Positions 41,747-51,271 of a stretch of 64,000 nt of DNA are shown in pieces. Under the pieces are notes generated by a model. That model was given only the letters and a program-made list of their open reading frames with translations. It made no database searches and was not told the DNA's origin. The translations under genes were made by a program, and so were the position numbers. Position 1 is the first letter of the stretch; the number at the start of each line of letters is the position of its first letter. The stretch comes from Streptomyces sp. NRRL F-2580 (GTDB taxonomy: Bacteria > Actinomycetota > Actinomycetes > Streptomycetales > Streptomycetaceae), in assembly GCF_000720115.1 (NCBI RefSeq), contig NZ_JOIR01000012.1, positions 1 through 64,000 of the forward strand, given 5' to 3'.

Positions 41747-42529
41747 CTACGAGAGCGGCGCGTCCCCGTACGGCAGCAGCTCCGGGCGCTTGGCCGGGCG
41801 GCCGTCCCCGGAGGAGCGGCCCGTCAGGCGGCGGCCGATCCAGGGGATCAGGTGCTGCCGGGCGAAGCTCACGTCCTGGGCCCGGCGCACCGTCCAGCCG
41901 GGGGGTGCGGCGGCGGGCAGTTCCGTGCGCCAGTCCTCCTCGGCGGGCAGGCCCAGGGTCTGCCAGACGGCCTCGGCGACCCGGCGGTGCCCCTCCGCCG
42001 TCAGGTGCAGCCGGTCCACGTCCCACATCCGCTGATCGCCGAGCGCGGAGGCCCCGTACAGGTCGACCACCAAGGCGCCGTGCCGGGCGGCGAGCTCCTC
42101 GATGATGAGGAAGAGCTCCTCCATGCGCGGCCGGAAGCGTTCCATCACCGGACCGTTGCGCCCCGGGGAGCGCATGAGGACGAGGTGCTTGCAGGACGGA
42201 GCGAGGGTTTCCACCGCCGCCTCCAGGTGGCCGCGGACGCGGCCCATGTCCACCTTGGGGCGCAGCGCGTCGTTCAGCCCGCCCACCAGGGTCACCACGT
42301 CGGCGCCCATCGCCGCCGCCACCGGGGCCTGGTCCTCGGCGATCTGGCCGATCAGCTTCCCGCGGACCGCGAGGTTGGCGTAGCGGAAGCCCGGCTCGCG
42401 CGCGGCGAGGCGGGCGGCCAGCAGATCGGCCCAGCCCCGGTAGGAGCCGTCTGGAAGCAGGTCCGACATGCCCTCGGTGAAGGAGTCGCCGATCGCGACG
42501 AAACTGGTGTAAGAGGCATTCATCTCCAT
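41747..42529 (-). CDS. SGNH/GDSL hydrolase
   Basis: A 260-residue SGNH-fold esterase: block I FVAIGDSFTEGMSD (Ser nucleophile), block II AVRGKLIGQ (Gly), block III TLVGGLNDALRP (Asn), block V WDVDRLHLTAEGHRRVA (Asp and His). No signal peptide, so it is probably intracellular. The substrate is unknown; actinobacterial relatives include lipases and acetyl esterases. The ATG at 42529 follows a TAACAT box by nine bases; an ATG two codons on directly abuts a GGAG. The next gene on the same strand, purB, is 71 bp away. Confidence 0.9.
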   Translation of the reverse strand: MEMNASYTSFVAIGDSFTEGMSDLLPDGSYRGWADLLAARLAAREPGFRYANLAVRGKLIGQIAEDQAPVAAAMGADVVTLVGGLNDALRPKVDMGRVRGHLEAAVETLAPSCKHLVLMRSPGRNGPVMERFRPRMEELFLIIEELAARHGALVVDLYGASALGDQRMWDVDRLHLTAEGHRRVAEAVWQTLGLPAEEDWRTELPAAAPPGWTVRRAQDVSFARQHLIPWIGRRLTGRSSGDGRPAKRPELLPYGDAPLS

Positions 42530-42596
42530 GGCGGAGTGATGTTACCGCGTGGTACCCCGGCCCCGCAGGGCCGGGGACCACACCTCACCCCAGGGA

Positions 42597-43622
42597 TCAG
42601 GCGGGCGCGGGCCTTCCGAACAGCTCCCGCAGCACGTCCTCCATCGTCACCAGGCCCGCCATGGCATCCTCCGCCCCGAGCACCGCCGCCAGGTGCGTAC
42701 GGCTGCGCCGCATGGCGGTCAGTACGTCGTCCAGCGGGGTCTCCTCCCGCACCTGGGCGATCGGCCGCAGCTCCGACACCGGGAACGGCTCGCTCCGCGC
42801 TTCCCCGTCCGCGTCCAGGGCGTCCTTCACGTGCAGGTAGCCCAGGATCCGGTCCTGCTCGTCGATCACCGGGAACCGGGAGTACCCGGACTCGGCCGAC
42901 AGCCGCTCCAGGCCGGCGGGAGTGATGCCCACGCGGGCAGAGACCACCCGGTCCGCCGGCAGCACCACATCGGTCACCGGCCGCCGGCCCAGCTCCAGGG
43001 CGTCGTGCAGGCGCTCGCTCGCGCGGTCGTCGAGCAGACCCGCGTCACTGGAGTCCTTGACCATCCGTGCCAGCTCGTCGTCCGAGAAGCTCGCCGCGAT
43101 CTCGTTCTTCACCTCCACCCGCAGCAGTCGCAGCAGGACGTTGGCGAAGGCGTTGATCGCGAAGATCACCGGCCGCAGTGCCCGGGTGAGGGTCACCAGC
43201 GGCGGCCCCAGCAGCAGCGCGGTGCGCACCGGCTCGGAAAGCGCCACGTTCTTCGGCACCATCTCGCCGAAGAGCATGTGCAGGTACGTCGCCAGCGACA
43301 GCGCCACCGCGAAGGAGATCGCGTGCGTCAGCCCGTCGGGTACCCCGACGAGGTCGAACAGCGGGGTCAGCAGGTGCGCGATGGCCGGCTCGGCCACCAC
43401 ACCCAGCACCAGGGTGCACAGCGTGATGCCCAGCTGCGCCGCCGCCATCAGCGCCGACACGTGCTCCAGGCCCCACAGGACGGCGCGGGCACGCCGGTCG
43501 CCCTGCTCGGCGTACGGCTCGATCTGGCTCCGCCGGACCGAGATCAGCGCGAACTCCGCACCGACGAAGAAGGCGTTGACGACCAGGGTCGCCAGGCCGA
43601 TCAGCAGCTGGATGACGGTCAT
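42597..43622 (-). CDS. CNNM/CorC (HlyC) family membrane protein, second of pair
   Basis: A 341-residue protein: a DUF21/CNNM membrane domain of about four helices (1-170; VVNAFFVGAEFALISVRRSQIE is the canonical first helix and loop), then a CBS-pair region (DVVLPADRVVSARVGITPAGLERL to the end). The C-terminal CorC_HlyC domain is absent or very short. CNNM proteins transport or regulate Mg2+ and CBS pairs bind Mg-ATP. The ATG at 43622 overlaps the stop of the first CNNM gene by four bases, so both proteins are made together and may form a heterodimer. Confidence 0.9.
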   Translation of the reverse strand: MTVIQLLIGLATLVVNAFFVGAEFALISVRRSQIEPYAEQGDRRARAVLWGLEHVSALMAAAQLGITLCTLVLGVVAEPAIAHLLTPLFDLVGVPDGLTHAISFAVALSLATYLHMLFGEMVPKNVALSEPVRTALLLGPPLVTLTRALRPVIFAINAFANVLLRLLRVEVKNEIAASFSDDELARMVKDSSDAGLLDDRASERLHDALELGRRPVTDVVLPADRVVSARVGITPAGLERLSAESGYSRFPVIDEQDRILGYLHVKDALDADGEARSEPFPVSELRPIAQVREETPLDDVLTAMRRSRTHLAAVLGAEDAMAGLVTMEDVLRELFGRPAPA

Positions 43623-44953
43623 CGGGCCTCCTCCGTTCCCCCGGCGCGCCCGGCCGGCGCGTGCAGCAGCACCCGCGCCGCCCGGCGTCCGCCGGCGTCC
43701 ACGACGTCCAGGCGCCAGCCGTCCAGTTCCAGCTGGTCGCCGACGGCCGGGATCCGGCCCAGCTCGGTCGCTATCAGACCGGCCAGCGTCTCGTACGGAC
43801 CGTCCGGCACCCGCAGGCCGATCCGCTGGAGCTGATCGGTGCGCGCGGCGCCGTCGGCGGAGTAGAGGAGGCGCCCGGAGTCGTCCGTACCGGCCGGGGC
43901 CAGGTCCGGGGTCTCGTGCGGGTCGTGCTCGTCGCGGACCTCGCCGACGACCTCCTCGACGATGTCCTCCAGCGTGGCCACGCCGGCCGTGCCGCCGTAC
44001 TCGTCGATGACCACGGCCATCGTCTGCTTGCCGGACAGCCGGTCCAGCAGCCGGTCCACGGTCAGGGACTCCGGTACGAGGAGGGGCTCGCGCAGCAGCT
44101 GCGACACCGGACGGCGGCGGCGCTCCTCGGCGGGCAGCGCCAGCACGTCCTTGATGTGGACGGTGCCGACGACGGTGTCCAGGCTCCCCCGGTAGACGGG
44201 GAAGCGGGACAGGCCGGTGGCGAGCGTCGCATTCGCCACGTCCTCGGCGGTGGCCTGCACGTCGAGGGCGGTGACCTGGACACGCGGGGTCATCACGTTC
44301 TCGGCGGTCAGGTCGGCCAGGTTCAGGGTCCGCACGAACAGCTCGGCTGTGTCCTTCTCCAGGGCGCCCTCCTTCGCGGAGTGCCGCGCCAGGGCGACCA
44401 GCTCCTGCGGCGTGCGCGCGGAGGCCAGCTCCTCGGCCGGCTCCATGCCGAGACGGCGCACCATGTGGTTCGCGGTGGTGTTGAGGTGGCTGATCAGGGG
44501 CCGGAAGGCCCGGCTGAAGACGCGCTGCGCCGTCGCCACGCGCTTGGCGATCGCCAGCGGGGAGGAGATGGCCCAGTTCTTGGGCACCAGCTCGCCGACG
44601 ACCATCAGCACCACGGTCGACACGACGGTGCCGAGGACCAGGGCGGTGGAGGACGCGGCGGCGGCCGGCAGGCCCATCGCCTCGAACGGGCCCCGGAGCA
44701 GGGTGGAGATCGACGGCTTGGAGATCATGCCGATGACCAGGCCGGTCACGGTGATGCCGAGCTGGGCGCCGGAGAGCTGGAACGTCAGGGTGCGGACGGC
44801 GGCCAGGGCGCTGTCGGCCCCGCGCTCGCCGCGCTCGACGGCCCGCTCGAGCTCGCTCCGTTCCACGGTCGTCAGCGAGAACTCGGCCGCGACGAAGACT
44901 CCGCAGGCGACGCAGAGCAGCAGTGCCACGACGAGCAGGAGCACCTCGGTCAT
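43619..44953 (-). CDS. CNNM/CorC (HlyC) family membrane protein, first of pair
   Basis: A 444-residue protein: DUF21 membrane domain (1-185; CGVFVAAEFSLTTVERSELERAVERGERG), CBS pair (about 205-330; AENVMTPRVQVTALDVQATAEDVANATL, then MAVVIDEYGGTAGVATLEDIVEEVVGEVRDEHD), and a C-terminal CorC_HlyC transporter-associated domain (360-435). This is the full architecture of CNNM/YfjD Mg2+ efflux proteins. It is the first gene of a two-gene operon overlapping the shorter partner by four bases. The leader region upstream carries an inverted repeat (45079-45110). Confidence 0.92.
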   Translation of the reverse strand: MTEVLLLVVALLLCVACGVFVAAEFSLTTVERSELERAVERGERGADSALAAVRTLTFQLSGAQLGITVTGLVIGMISKPSISTLLRGPFEAMGLPAAAASSTALVLGTVVSTVVLMVVGELVPKNWAISSPLAIAKRVATAQRVFSRAFRPLISHLNTTANHMVRRLGMEPAEELASARTPQELVALARHSAKEGALEKDTAELFVRTLNLADLTAENVMTPRVQVTALDVQATAEDVANATLATGLSRFPVYRGSLDTVVGTVHIKDVLALPAEERRRRPVSQLLREPLLVPESLTVDRLLDRLSGKQTMAVVIDEYGGTAGVATLEDIVEEVVGEVRDEHDPHETPDLAPAGTDDSGRLLYSADGAARTDQLQRIGLRVPDGPYETLAGLIATELGRIPAVGDQLELDGWRLDVVDAGGRRAARVLLHAPAGRAGGTEEAR

Positions 44954-45078
44954 CGGTCGATCACCTCCGTCCCATGATCGGGCAGGAGGAGGGGGACCGC
45001 GCGGTATCGCGGACGGCTGTGTCGGGGACCGGGAGGCTCGCCCATGGGCGGACGCTCACACCTTTCACTCAAGAGGGA

Positions 45079-45110
45079 CCTTTGCCCACATGGTAAAGGA
45101 CGGGCAAAGG
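45079..45110. promoter_or_regulatory. inverted repeat in the CNNM / GNAT intergenic region
   Basis: CCTTTGCCC (45079-45087) and GGGCAAAGG (45102-45110), loop 14 nt, lie between the divergent CNNM operon and the GNAT gene (50 bp before its ATG). It could be an operator or part of a folded leader of the CNNM mRNA. Confidence 0.5.
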
Positions 45111-45159
45111 GAACGGATCATTCTTTTGGTGGAGCGTGGCCGGATGATGGGATCCGGAC

Positions 45160-45594
45160 ATGAGTGATCTTCAGATCGGACCGGCGTCGGCGGCCGACCT
45201 CGGCGCCGTGCTGGACTTCTGGCAGGCCGCCGCCGAGGGAACGAGTATCAGCGACGACCTGGCCGGGGTCGAGCGCCTCCACGAACGTGATCCGCAGGCG
45301 CTGCTGCTCGCGCGGCGCGACGGAGAGCTCGTCGGCACGGTGATCGCGGGGTTCGACGGCTGGCGCTGCCACCTCTACCGGCTCGCGGTGCACCCCGGCC
45401 ACCGGCGCCAGGGGATCGGGACCGCGCTGCTGGCCGCCGCCGAGGAGCGCTTCGTGGCGCTCGGCGGGCGGCGGGCGGACGCGATGGTGCTCGTCCGCAA
45501 CGAGCGGGCCCACCTGGCCTGGGAGGCCGCGGGCTACGGGCCCCAGGACCAGTGGAAGCGCTGGGTCAAGCCTCTCGGCGGGCCGACCCGATGA
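45160..45594 (+). CDS. GNAT family N-acetyltransferase
   Basis: A 144-residue single GNAT domain. The acetyl-CoA pyrophosphate loop is in LAVHPGHRRQGIGTALLAAAEERF; the preceding strand is LVGTVIAGFDGWRCHLYRLAV, and the C-terminal part is VRNERAHLAWEAAGYGPQDQWKRW. The layout resembles RimI/AAC-like members; the substrate is unknown. ATG at 45160. Its last 29 bp overlap the end of the methyltransferase gene on the other strand. Confidence 0.9.
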   Translation: MSDLQIGPASAADLGAVLDFWQAAAEGTSISDDLAGVERLHERDPQALLLARRDGELVGTVIAGFDGWRCHLYRLAVHPGHRRQGIGTALLAAAEERFVALGGRRADAMVLVRNERAHLAWEAAGYGPQDQWKRWVKPLGGPTR

Positions 45595-46261
45595 CGCAGT
45601 AGGAGGTCGGCAGGGCCGGACCGCGCTCGGGCAGCCGCACGCGCCGCTGCGAGACGATCCGGAAACCGGCCGCCTCGATGGCGGCGAGCGGGTCGCGCGC
45701 GGTGTGGCAGCCGCCGAAGAGCCGGGGCCAGACGGTCCGGTCCAGCGTGCGCTGGACGGCGGCCATGCCCGGGCCGGGCGCGCGGCCGTGCTCGAAGAAG
45801 CGCAGCTCGGCGCCGGGGCGGAGCACGCGGTGCAGTTCGGCGAGGGAGCGGGGCAGGTCCCGTACGGTGCACAGCACCAGCGAGGCGACGGCGACGTCGA
45901 AGGCCTCGCTCTTGACCGGGAGGGCCTCGGCGGCGGCCGGTACGACGTCCACGGGGACCTCGCAGCGGAGCGCGGCGGAGGACGCCAGGCGGCGGAGGGT
46001 GCGCTCTGGTTCGACGGCGACGACCTCGGAGACGGCGCGGGGGTAGTGCGGGAAGTTCAGGCCGTTGCCGGCGCCGATCTCGATGACGCGGCCGGAGACG
46101 CCGTGCAGCAGCTCGCGGCGGAGGGGGGCGATGCCGGCGCGGGTCTCGGCGGCTTTGCTCGCGCGGGCGTAGAAGCGGGCGAAGACCGGGTGGTGGACGG
46201 GGTCGTGGGGTGGGGTGGTGCGGGTGGTGTGGAGCGTGCGGTTCTTGCGGGGGCGCGGCAT
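45566..46261 (-). CDS. class I SAM-dependent methyltransferase
   Basis: A 231-residue protein with motif I VIEIGAGNGLNFPHYP, motif II VVAVEPERTLRRLA, FDVAVASLVLCTVRDLPRSLAELHRVLRPGAELRFFEHGR, and a hydrophobic C-terminal part. The sequence matches the Methyltransf_11 UbiE/METTL7-like group; the METTL7-type HPVFARFYARASKAAE start suggests a small-molecule or thiol acceptor, unproven. ATG at 46261. The upstream 355-bp region is filled with dispersed repeats, and no promoter is clear. Confidence 0.88.
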   Translation of the reverse strand: MPRPRKNRTLHTTRTTPPHDPVHHPVFARFYARASKAAETRAGIAPLRRELLHGVSGRVIEIGAGNGLNFPHYPRAVSEVVAVEPERTLRRLASSAALRCEVPVDVVPAAAEALPVKSEAFDVAVASLVLCTVRDLPRSLAELHRVLRPGAELRFFEHGRAPGPGMAAVQRTLDRTVWPRLFGGCHTARDPLAAIEAAGFRIVSQRRVRLPERGPALPTSYCVIGSARREA

Positions 46262-46342
46262 GACGGACCTCCCGGGGGCGGATGTGCCGGTACCTTCAGC
46301 GTGCCCTGTCGGCGGGGCCTCATCCCTTGCGGTCCGACTGCC

Positions 46343-46600
46343 GGGGCTCGGCCCCGGGCTCGCGCCTCAAACGCCGGCGGGGCTGAAAGAACGGGGCTCC
46401 GCCCCGGGCCCCGCGCCTCAAACGCCGGCGGGGCTGGATTTGTGACGCCCGGGGCTGGATGGTGCGGCGGAGGTGGAAGATCGGGGCTCCGCCCCGGACC
46501 CCGCGCCTCAAACGCCGGCGGGGCTGGGTGGGGCGGCGGAGGTGGAAGATCGGGGCTTCGCCACGGGCGCCGGGCCCGCGCCGCGAACGCGGGCGGGGCC
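46343..46600. repeat. cluster of four dispersed GC-rich repeat units
   Basis: Three near-identical units of about 44 bp end at 46385, 46436 and 46526. Each begins with GGGGCTCCGCCCC (self-complementary) and ends with CGCGCCTCAAACGCC then GGCGGGGCTG. A fourth, diverged unit covers about 46552-46600. Between units the phrase GGCGGCGGAGGTGGAAGATC is itself duplicated. It fills the 46262-46616 gap between the methyltransferase and bioD. Another copy lies at 9826-9857. I recall this unit as widespread in Streptomyces intergenic DNA. Confidence 0.85.
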
Positions 46601-46616
46601 CGGCGGGGGCCGGAGG

Positions 46617-47360
46617 TCAGGCGTTGGTGAGGGTGTAGGCCGGGGGGGACCAGGTGGTGAGGAAGGATTGTGCCGACCAGGTGCCCGAGAGGGGTGGGGC
46701 CAGCCAGGTCGGGGCCGATGCGCGGAACTCGGTGGGGGAGAGGGCGCCCGAGCCCTCCGGGATCGCGCCCAGCAGGGGCAGGGCCGAGGCCGTCGGGAGG
46801 TCCGCCAGGTTGCAGCGGGCCGCCAGGTCCGGGTTCCGCGGCCAGCTGCCGACGACCACGCCCAGCGGGGTCAGGTCGCGGGCTCGCAGGGCTTCCGCCG
46901 TGAGGGCGGTGGAGTTGAGGGTTCCGAGGCCCGCCGGGGCGACGATCACGGTCGGCGCGCCGAGCAGCCGGGCCGCGTCGGCCAGGGTGTTGCCCTCGTC
47001 GTCGAAGTGGACCAACAGCCCGCCCGCGCCCTCGACCAGGACCAGGTCGTGCACCTCGGACAGCTGCCGCGCGGCCTCCGCGATCTCCGCCGGGGCGAGG
47101 GCCGGCAGCCCCGCGCGGCGGGCCGCCGTGTGCGGGGCCAAGGGCTCCGGATAGCGGGCCAGTTCCACCGCGGTGACCGCGGAGCCGGCCAGGCGGACCG
47201 CCTCCGCGGCGTCCCCGGGCTCCTGCGGACCGACGCCCGTCTGTGCGGGCTTGAGCACCGCCACCGAGCGGCCGGCCGCGATCGCGGCGGCCGCGATCGC
47301 CGAGGTGACCACCGTCTTGCCGATTTCGGTGCCCGTCCCGGACACCATCACTACGGACAT
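46617..47360 (-). CDS. bioD: dethiobiotin synthase
   Basis: A 247-residue ATPase that closes the ureido ring of dethiobiotin from 7,8-diaminopelargonate, CO2 and ATP. The P-loop is GTGTEIGKT (8-16), with KPAQTG, VLVEGAGGLLVHFDDEGNTLAD and APAGLGTLNSTALTAEAL as family blocks. It is the last gene of the bioB-bioA-bioD operon, beginning one base after the bioA stop. The 3' end abuts the dispersed-repeat cluster, whose hairpins may act as terminator. Confidence 0.95.
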   Translation of the reverse strand: MSVVMVSGTGTEIGKTVVTSAIAAAAIAAGRSVAVLKPAQTGVGPQEPGDAAEAVRLAGSAVTAVELARYPEPLAPHTAARRAGLPALAPAEIAEAARQLSEVHDLVLVEGAGGLLVHFDDEGNTLADAARLLGAPTVIVAPAGLGTLNSTALTAEALRARDLTPLGVVVGSWPRNPDLAARCNLADLPTASALPLLGAIPEGSGALSPTEFRASAPTWLAPPLSGTWSAQSFLTTWSPPAYTLTNA

Positions 47361-47361
47361 C

Positions 47362-48693
47362 TCAGCCTTCCTGCGCCGCCGCGCACACCGCGCGGCAGAT
47401 ACGGGTCACATCCGCCTCGCCGGTGACGAACGGCGGCATCACATAGATCAGGTCCCGGAACGGGCGCAGCCACACGCCCTCGCGCACCGCCGCCCGGGTC
47501 GCGGTGGCCACGTCGACCTCGTGGTCCAGCTGCACCACGCCGATGGCGCCCAGGACGCGTACGTCCCGCACGCCGGGGATCCCGGCCGCGGCGGCCAAGC
47601 CTTCGCGCAGCCCGGCCTCGATCCGCTTGACGTCGGTCGCCCAGTCCTGCCCGAGGAGGAGTTCGATCGAGGCGAGCGCCACCGCCGAGGCGAGCGGATT
47701 GCCCATGAAGGTCGGCCCGTGCGCGAGGACGGGCACCTCGCCCTGCGAGATCCCGTCGGCGACCCGTTCCGTGCACAGGGTCGCCGCGAGGGTGAGGTAG
47801 CCGCCGGTCAGCGACTTGCCCAGGCACATCACGTCCGGGGTGATCCCGGCGTGGTCGGCGGCGAAGAGCGCGCCGGTCCGGCCGAAGCCCGTCGCGATCT
47901 CGTCCAGGATGAGGAGGACGCCGTACTCGTCGCACAGCTCGCGCAGCACCCGCAGGTACCCCGGGTGGTGGAAGCGCATGCCACCGGCGCCCTGAACGAC
48001 CGGCTCCACGATGACGGCGGCCAGTTCGTCGGCGTGCGCGGCGATCAGGGATCGCAGGTGGTCCGCGTACGCCGGGTCCACGGGCGTGTCGAAACCGCCG
48101 GGCGGCGCGTCCGCGAAGACCTGCCGCGGCAGGTGACCCTGCCACAGCTCGTGCATGCCGCCCTCGGGGTCGCAGACGGCCATCGGCTGCCAGGTGTCCC
48201 CGTGGTACCCACCGCGCCAGGTCAGCAGCCGGGTCTTGCCCGTCCGGCCCACCGAACGCCAGTACTGCAGGCACATCTTGACCGCGACCTCGACGGCCAC
48301 CGAGCCCGAGTCGGAGAGGAAGACGTGCTCCAGCCCCGGCGGCGTGATCTCGACGAGCTTCGTGGCGAGCCGGACGGCGGGCTCATGGGTGAGCCCGCCG
48401 AACATCACGTGCGACATGCGGCCCAGCTGCGTGGTCACGGCCTCGTTGAGCACCGGGTGGTTGTAGCCGTGGATGGCCGACCACCAGGAGGACATGCCGT
48501 CGACCAGCTCCTCGTGACCCTCCCCCTGGGAGGGCTCGGCGAGGCGCAGCCGCACACCCGAGGCGGAGGCGATGACCAGCGGCTCCTGCCGGCCGGGCAT
48601 CGGACCGTACGGGTGCCAGACGTGCTGCCGGTCCAGTGCGAGCAGTTCCGCGCCGGACGACGGCGCGTCGAGCGGGTGGAGCCGATCAGGCAT
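47362..48693 (-). CDS. bioA: adenosylmethionine-8-amino-7-oxononanoate aminotransferase
   Basis: A 443-residue class III PLP aminotransferase that makes 7,8-diaminopelargonate with SAM as amino donor. The start region [14 protein letters not shown] and [15 protein letters not shown] are BioA hallmarks (Trp-Trp substrate pocket). The PLP pocket is [13 protein letters not shown], the Asp is in [20 protein letters not shown] and the Schiff-base Lys in [14 protein letters not shown]. The start overlaps the end of bioB by eight bases and the stop lies one base before bioD, a tightly coupled operon. Confidence 0.96.
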   Translation of the reverse strand: MPDRLHPLDAPSSGAELLALDRQHVWHPYGPMPGRQEPLVIASASGVRLRLAEPSQGEGHEELVDGMSSWWSAIHGYNHPVLNEAVTTQLGRMSHVMFGGLTHEPAVRLATKLVEITPPGLEHVFLSDSGSVAVEVAVKMCLQYWRSVGRTGKTRLLTWRGGYHGDTWQPMAVCDPEGGMHELWQGHLPRQVFADAPPGGFDTPVDPAYADHLRSLIAAHADELAAVIVEPVVQGAGGMRFHHPGYLRVLRELCDEYGVLLILDEIATGFGRTGALFAADHAGITPDVMCLGKSLTGGYLTLAATLCTERVADGISQGEVPVLAHGPTFMGNPLASAVALASIELLLGQDWATDVKRIEAGLREGLAAAAGIPGVRDVRVLGAIGVVQLDHEVDVATATRAAVREGVWLRPFRDLIYVMPPFVTGEADVTRICRAVCAAAQEG

Positions 48694-49936
48694 TGGGAGC
48701 GATGTCCGTTCCCGCGCCGCGGCGGCGTACGGCCACCAGCTCCGGCCGGACCTCGCCGGCCTCGGCCTGGGCCGGTACGGGCTTCGCCTCAGCGGGCCCG
48801 TGCCCGGAGCAGCCGCCGCACGCCGAGCCGCAGCCCACCGCCTGGGCGTCGTCGGCCGGGGCCGCGCCCGAACCGCAGACCGGGGCGCCGCCGTTCGAGC
48901 CGCAGCCTCCGGTGGCAGCGGCCGCCGCGTCGGAGCGGTGCGCGGGAAGGGTCGACGTACCGGCGCCCTCCACCTCGAAACCGGCGTCCGCGATCATGTC
49001 GAGGTCGGCCTGACCGGCCTGGCCCTCACTGGTCAGGTAGTCGCCCAGGAAGATCGAGTTGACCACGTGCAGGGCCAGCGGCTGCAGCGAGCGCAGGTGC
49101 ACCTCGCGCCCGCCGGCGAGGCGGACCTCGACGTCGGGGCAGACGAACCGCGCCATCGCCAGGATCCGCAGGCACCGCTGCGGGGTGAGGTTCCACTCCT
49201 TGGCCAGCGGGGTGCCCTCGAAGGGGATCAGGAAGTTGACCGGGACCGAGTCCGCGTCCAGCTCGCGCAGCGAGAAGACGACGTCGACCAGGTCCTCGTC
49301 GGTCTCGCCCATGCCCGCGATCAGACCGGAGCACGCGGACAGGCCGGCGGCGTGCGCCTTCTGTACGGTGTCGACCCGGTCCGCGTAGGTGTGGGTCTTG
49401 GTGATCGCCCCGTACGTCGCCTCGGACGTGTTGAGGTTGTGGTTGTAGGCATCCGCGCCGGCGTCGCGCAGCCGCTCCGCCTGGCCGTCCGAGAGCAGGC
49501 CGAGGCACGCGCAGACCTCGATGCCCTCGTTCTGCTCCTTGATCGCCTCGATGGTCTTGCCGACCCGGTCCACGTCCCGGTCCGTCGGCCCGCGGCCGCT
49601 CGCGACGAGGCAGACCCGCTTCGCGCCGCCCGCGACACCGGCGGCGGCGGCCTGGGAGGCCTCTTCCGGCTTCAGCCACGTGTACTTGAGGATCTCCGCC
49701 TTCGACCCCAGGCGCTGGGAGCAGTAGGAGCAGTCCTCCGGGCACAGGCCCGACTTCAGGTTGACCAGGTAGTTCAGCTTGACCCGACGCCCGAACCACT
49801 GGCGGCGCACCTTGCCGGCCGCGGCCACCACGTCGAGCAGTTCGTCGTCAGAAGTCGCCAGTACGGCGAGCGCTTCTTCGCGGGTCGGCAGCTCGCGCCG
49901 CAGCCCCTTGTCCACCAGGGTGTTCAGCAGGTCCAT
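48686..49936 (-). CDS. bioB: biotin synthase with long Cys-rich C-terminal extension
   Basis: A 416-residue radical SAM enzyme that inserts sulfur into dethiobiotin. The 4Fe-4S site CPEDCSYC supplies Cys65, Cys69 and Cys72; other blocks are [28 protein letters not shown] and [14 protein letters not shown]. Typical BioB is about 320-350 residues and the core here ends near 335. The remaining 80 residues contain five cysteines (345, 354, 369, 373, 376), the last three as CGSACGGC, another CX3CX2C. The tail is Ala/Gly/Pro rich. ATG at 49936. It is the first gene of the bio operon, divergent from bioF. Confidence 0.96.
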   Translation of the reverse strand: MDLLNTLVDKGLRRELPTREEALAVLATSDDELLDVVAAAGKVRRQWFGRRVKLNYLVNLKSGLCPEDCSYCSQRLGSKAEILKYTWLKPEEASQAAAAGVAGGAKRVCLVASGRGPTDRDVDRVGKTIEAIKEQNEGIEVCACLGLLSDGQAERLRDAGADAYNHNLNTSEATYGAITKTHTYADRVDTVQKAHAAGLSACSGLIAGMGETDEDLVDVVFSLRELDADSVPVNFLIPFEGTPLAKEWNLTPQRCLRILAMARFVCPDVEVRLAGGREVHLRSLQPLALHVVNSIFLGDYLTSEGQAGQADLDMIADAGFEVEGAGTSTLPAHRSDAAAAATGGCGSNGGAPVCGSGAAPADDAQAVGCGSACGGCSGHGPAEAKPVPAQAEAGEVRPELVAVRRRGAGTDIAPNA

Positions 49937-50000
49937 GCACCCGATCCTGGACCACAGCACCCATCCCGGCCAAGGAGAGATCGCACAACATGGCCGGATG

Positions 50001-50022
50001 GGTGTGTGTGTATCACCACACC
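50001..50022. promoter_or_regulatory. inverted repeat between divergent bioB and bioF
   Basis: GGTGTG (50001-50006) and CACACC (50017-50022) separated by ten bases, 65 bp from the bioB start and 71 bp from the bioF start. It is a possible operator for a biotin regulator; the arms are short and repetitive (GTGTGTGT). Confidence 0.4.
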
Positions 50023-50092
50023 TGGCGCACAAGTCACGGCCGCTAGGGTCGGGCAGGTCTGTGGACTGCCGACAAAACACGAGGACATGCCG

Positions 50093-51265
50093 ATGCCCCA
50101 GCACACCCCCGAGCCCGAGGATGTCTTCGCCTGGATCGATGCCGCGGAGAGCGCGCGGGAACAGGCGGGGCTGGTCCGCACGCTCCGCCCGCGGCCGCCG
50201 GTGTCGCCGCTCCTGGACCTCGCGAGCAACGACTACCTGGGCCTGTCCCGGCACCCCGAGACCATCCGCGGGGCACGGGAGGCGGCCGAGCGCTGGGGCG
50301 CCGGAGCCACCGGTTCCCGTCTGGTGACGGGGACGACCGAGCTGCACGCGGAGCTGGAGCGGGAGCTCGCCGACTTCTGCGGCTTCGAGGCCGCGCTGGT
50401 CCTCTCCTCCGGGTACGCGGCCAACCTCGCCGCCGTCACCGCGCTCGGCGACTGGGGGACGCTGGTCGTCTCCGACGCCGGCAACCACGCCTCGATCGTC
50501 GACGGCTGCCGCCTCTCGCGCGCCGAGACCGCCGTGATCCCGCACTCCGACCCGGACACCGCGCGCAAGACGCTCGCCGCGCACGACGGCCGGGCGCTGC
50601 TGGTCAGCGACTCGGTGTTCTCCGTGGACGGGGACGCCGCCCCGCTCGTCGGGTACGCCGCCGCCTGCCGCGACGAGGGCGCGGCCCTGATCGTGGACGA
50701 CGCGCACGGACTGGGCGTGCTCGGCGAGGGCGGCCGCGGCGCACTGCACGCCGCCGGGCTCGCGGGCGCGCCCTACGTGGTCGCGACACTGACCCTCTCG
50801 AAGTCCCTGGGCAGCCAGGGCGGAGCCGTGCTCGGTCCGGCCAAGGTGATCAGACACCTGATCAACACGGCGCGCACCTTCATCTTCGACACCGGGCTGG
50901 CCCCGGCCGCCGCGGGCGCGGCGCTGGCGAGCCTGCGCCTGCTGCGGCGGGAACCGGAGCGGGCGGGCCGCGCCCGCGAGGTGGCCGACCGGCTGTACGG
51001 GCGGCTCACCGCGTCCGGCCTGACCGCGGCCCGGCCGGACGCGGCCGTGGTGTCGGTACGGGCCCCGTCGGCGTCGGCGGCACTGCGCTGGGCCGCCGAC
51101 TGCCGCGAGGCAGGTCTGTCCGTGGGGTGCTTCCGTCCGCCGTCGGTGCCGGACGGCATCTCCCGGCTGCGGCTGACCGCCCGGGCCGATCTCACGGGGG
51201 ACGAGATCAACCGGGCGGTCGGGACGATCCTTCGGACCGCGCCGCCCGGAGCCACGGACCGCTAG
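50093..51265 (+). CDS. bioF: 8-amino-7-oxononanoate synthase
   Basis: A 390-residue PLP enzyme (alpha-oxoamine synthase) that condenses pimeloyl thioester with alanine in the first committed biotin step. Blocks: [69 protein letters not shown], and the Schiff-base Lys in [18 protein letters not shown] at 50093 is preferred over 50087 because GAGG (50081-50084) is then eight rather than two bases away. It is divergent from bioB-bioA-bioD, so all four late biotin genes are together; bioH/bioC-type genes are not seen here. Confidence 0.95.
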   Translation: MPQHTPEPEDVFAWIDAAESAREQAGLVRTLRPRPPVSPLLDLASNDYLGLSRHPETIRGAREAAERWGAGATGSRLVTGTTELHAELERELADFCGFEAALVLSSGYAANLAAVTALGDWGTLVVSDAGNHASIVDGCRLSRAETAVIPHSDPDTARKTLAAHDGRALLVSDSVFSVDGDAAPLVGYAAACRDEGAALIVDDAHGLGVLGEGGRGALHAAGLAGAPYVVATLTLSKSLGSQGGAVLGPAKVIRHLINTARTFIFDTGLAPAAAGAALASLRLLRREPERAGRAREVADRLYGRLTASGLTAARPDAAVVSVRAPSASAALRWAADCREAGLSVGCFRPPSVPDGISRLRLTARADLTGDEINRAVGTILRTAPPGATDR

Positions 51266-51271
51266 GCGGAG

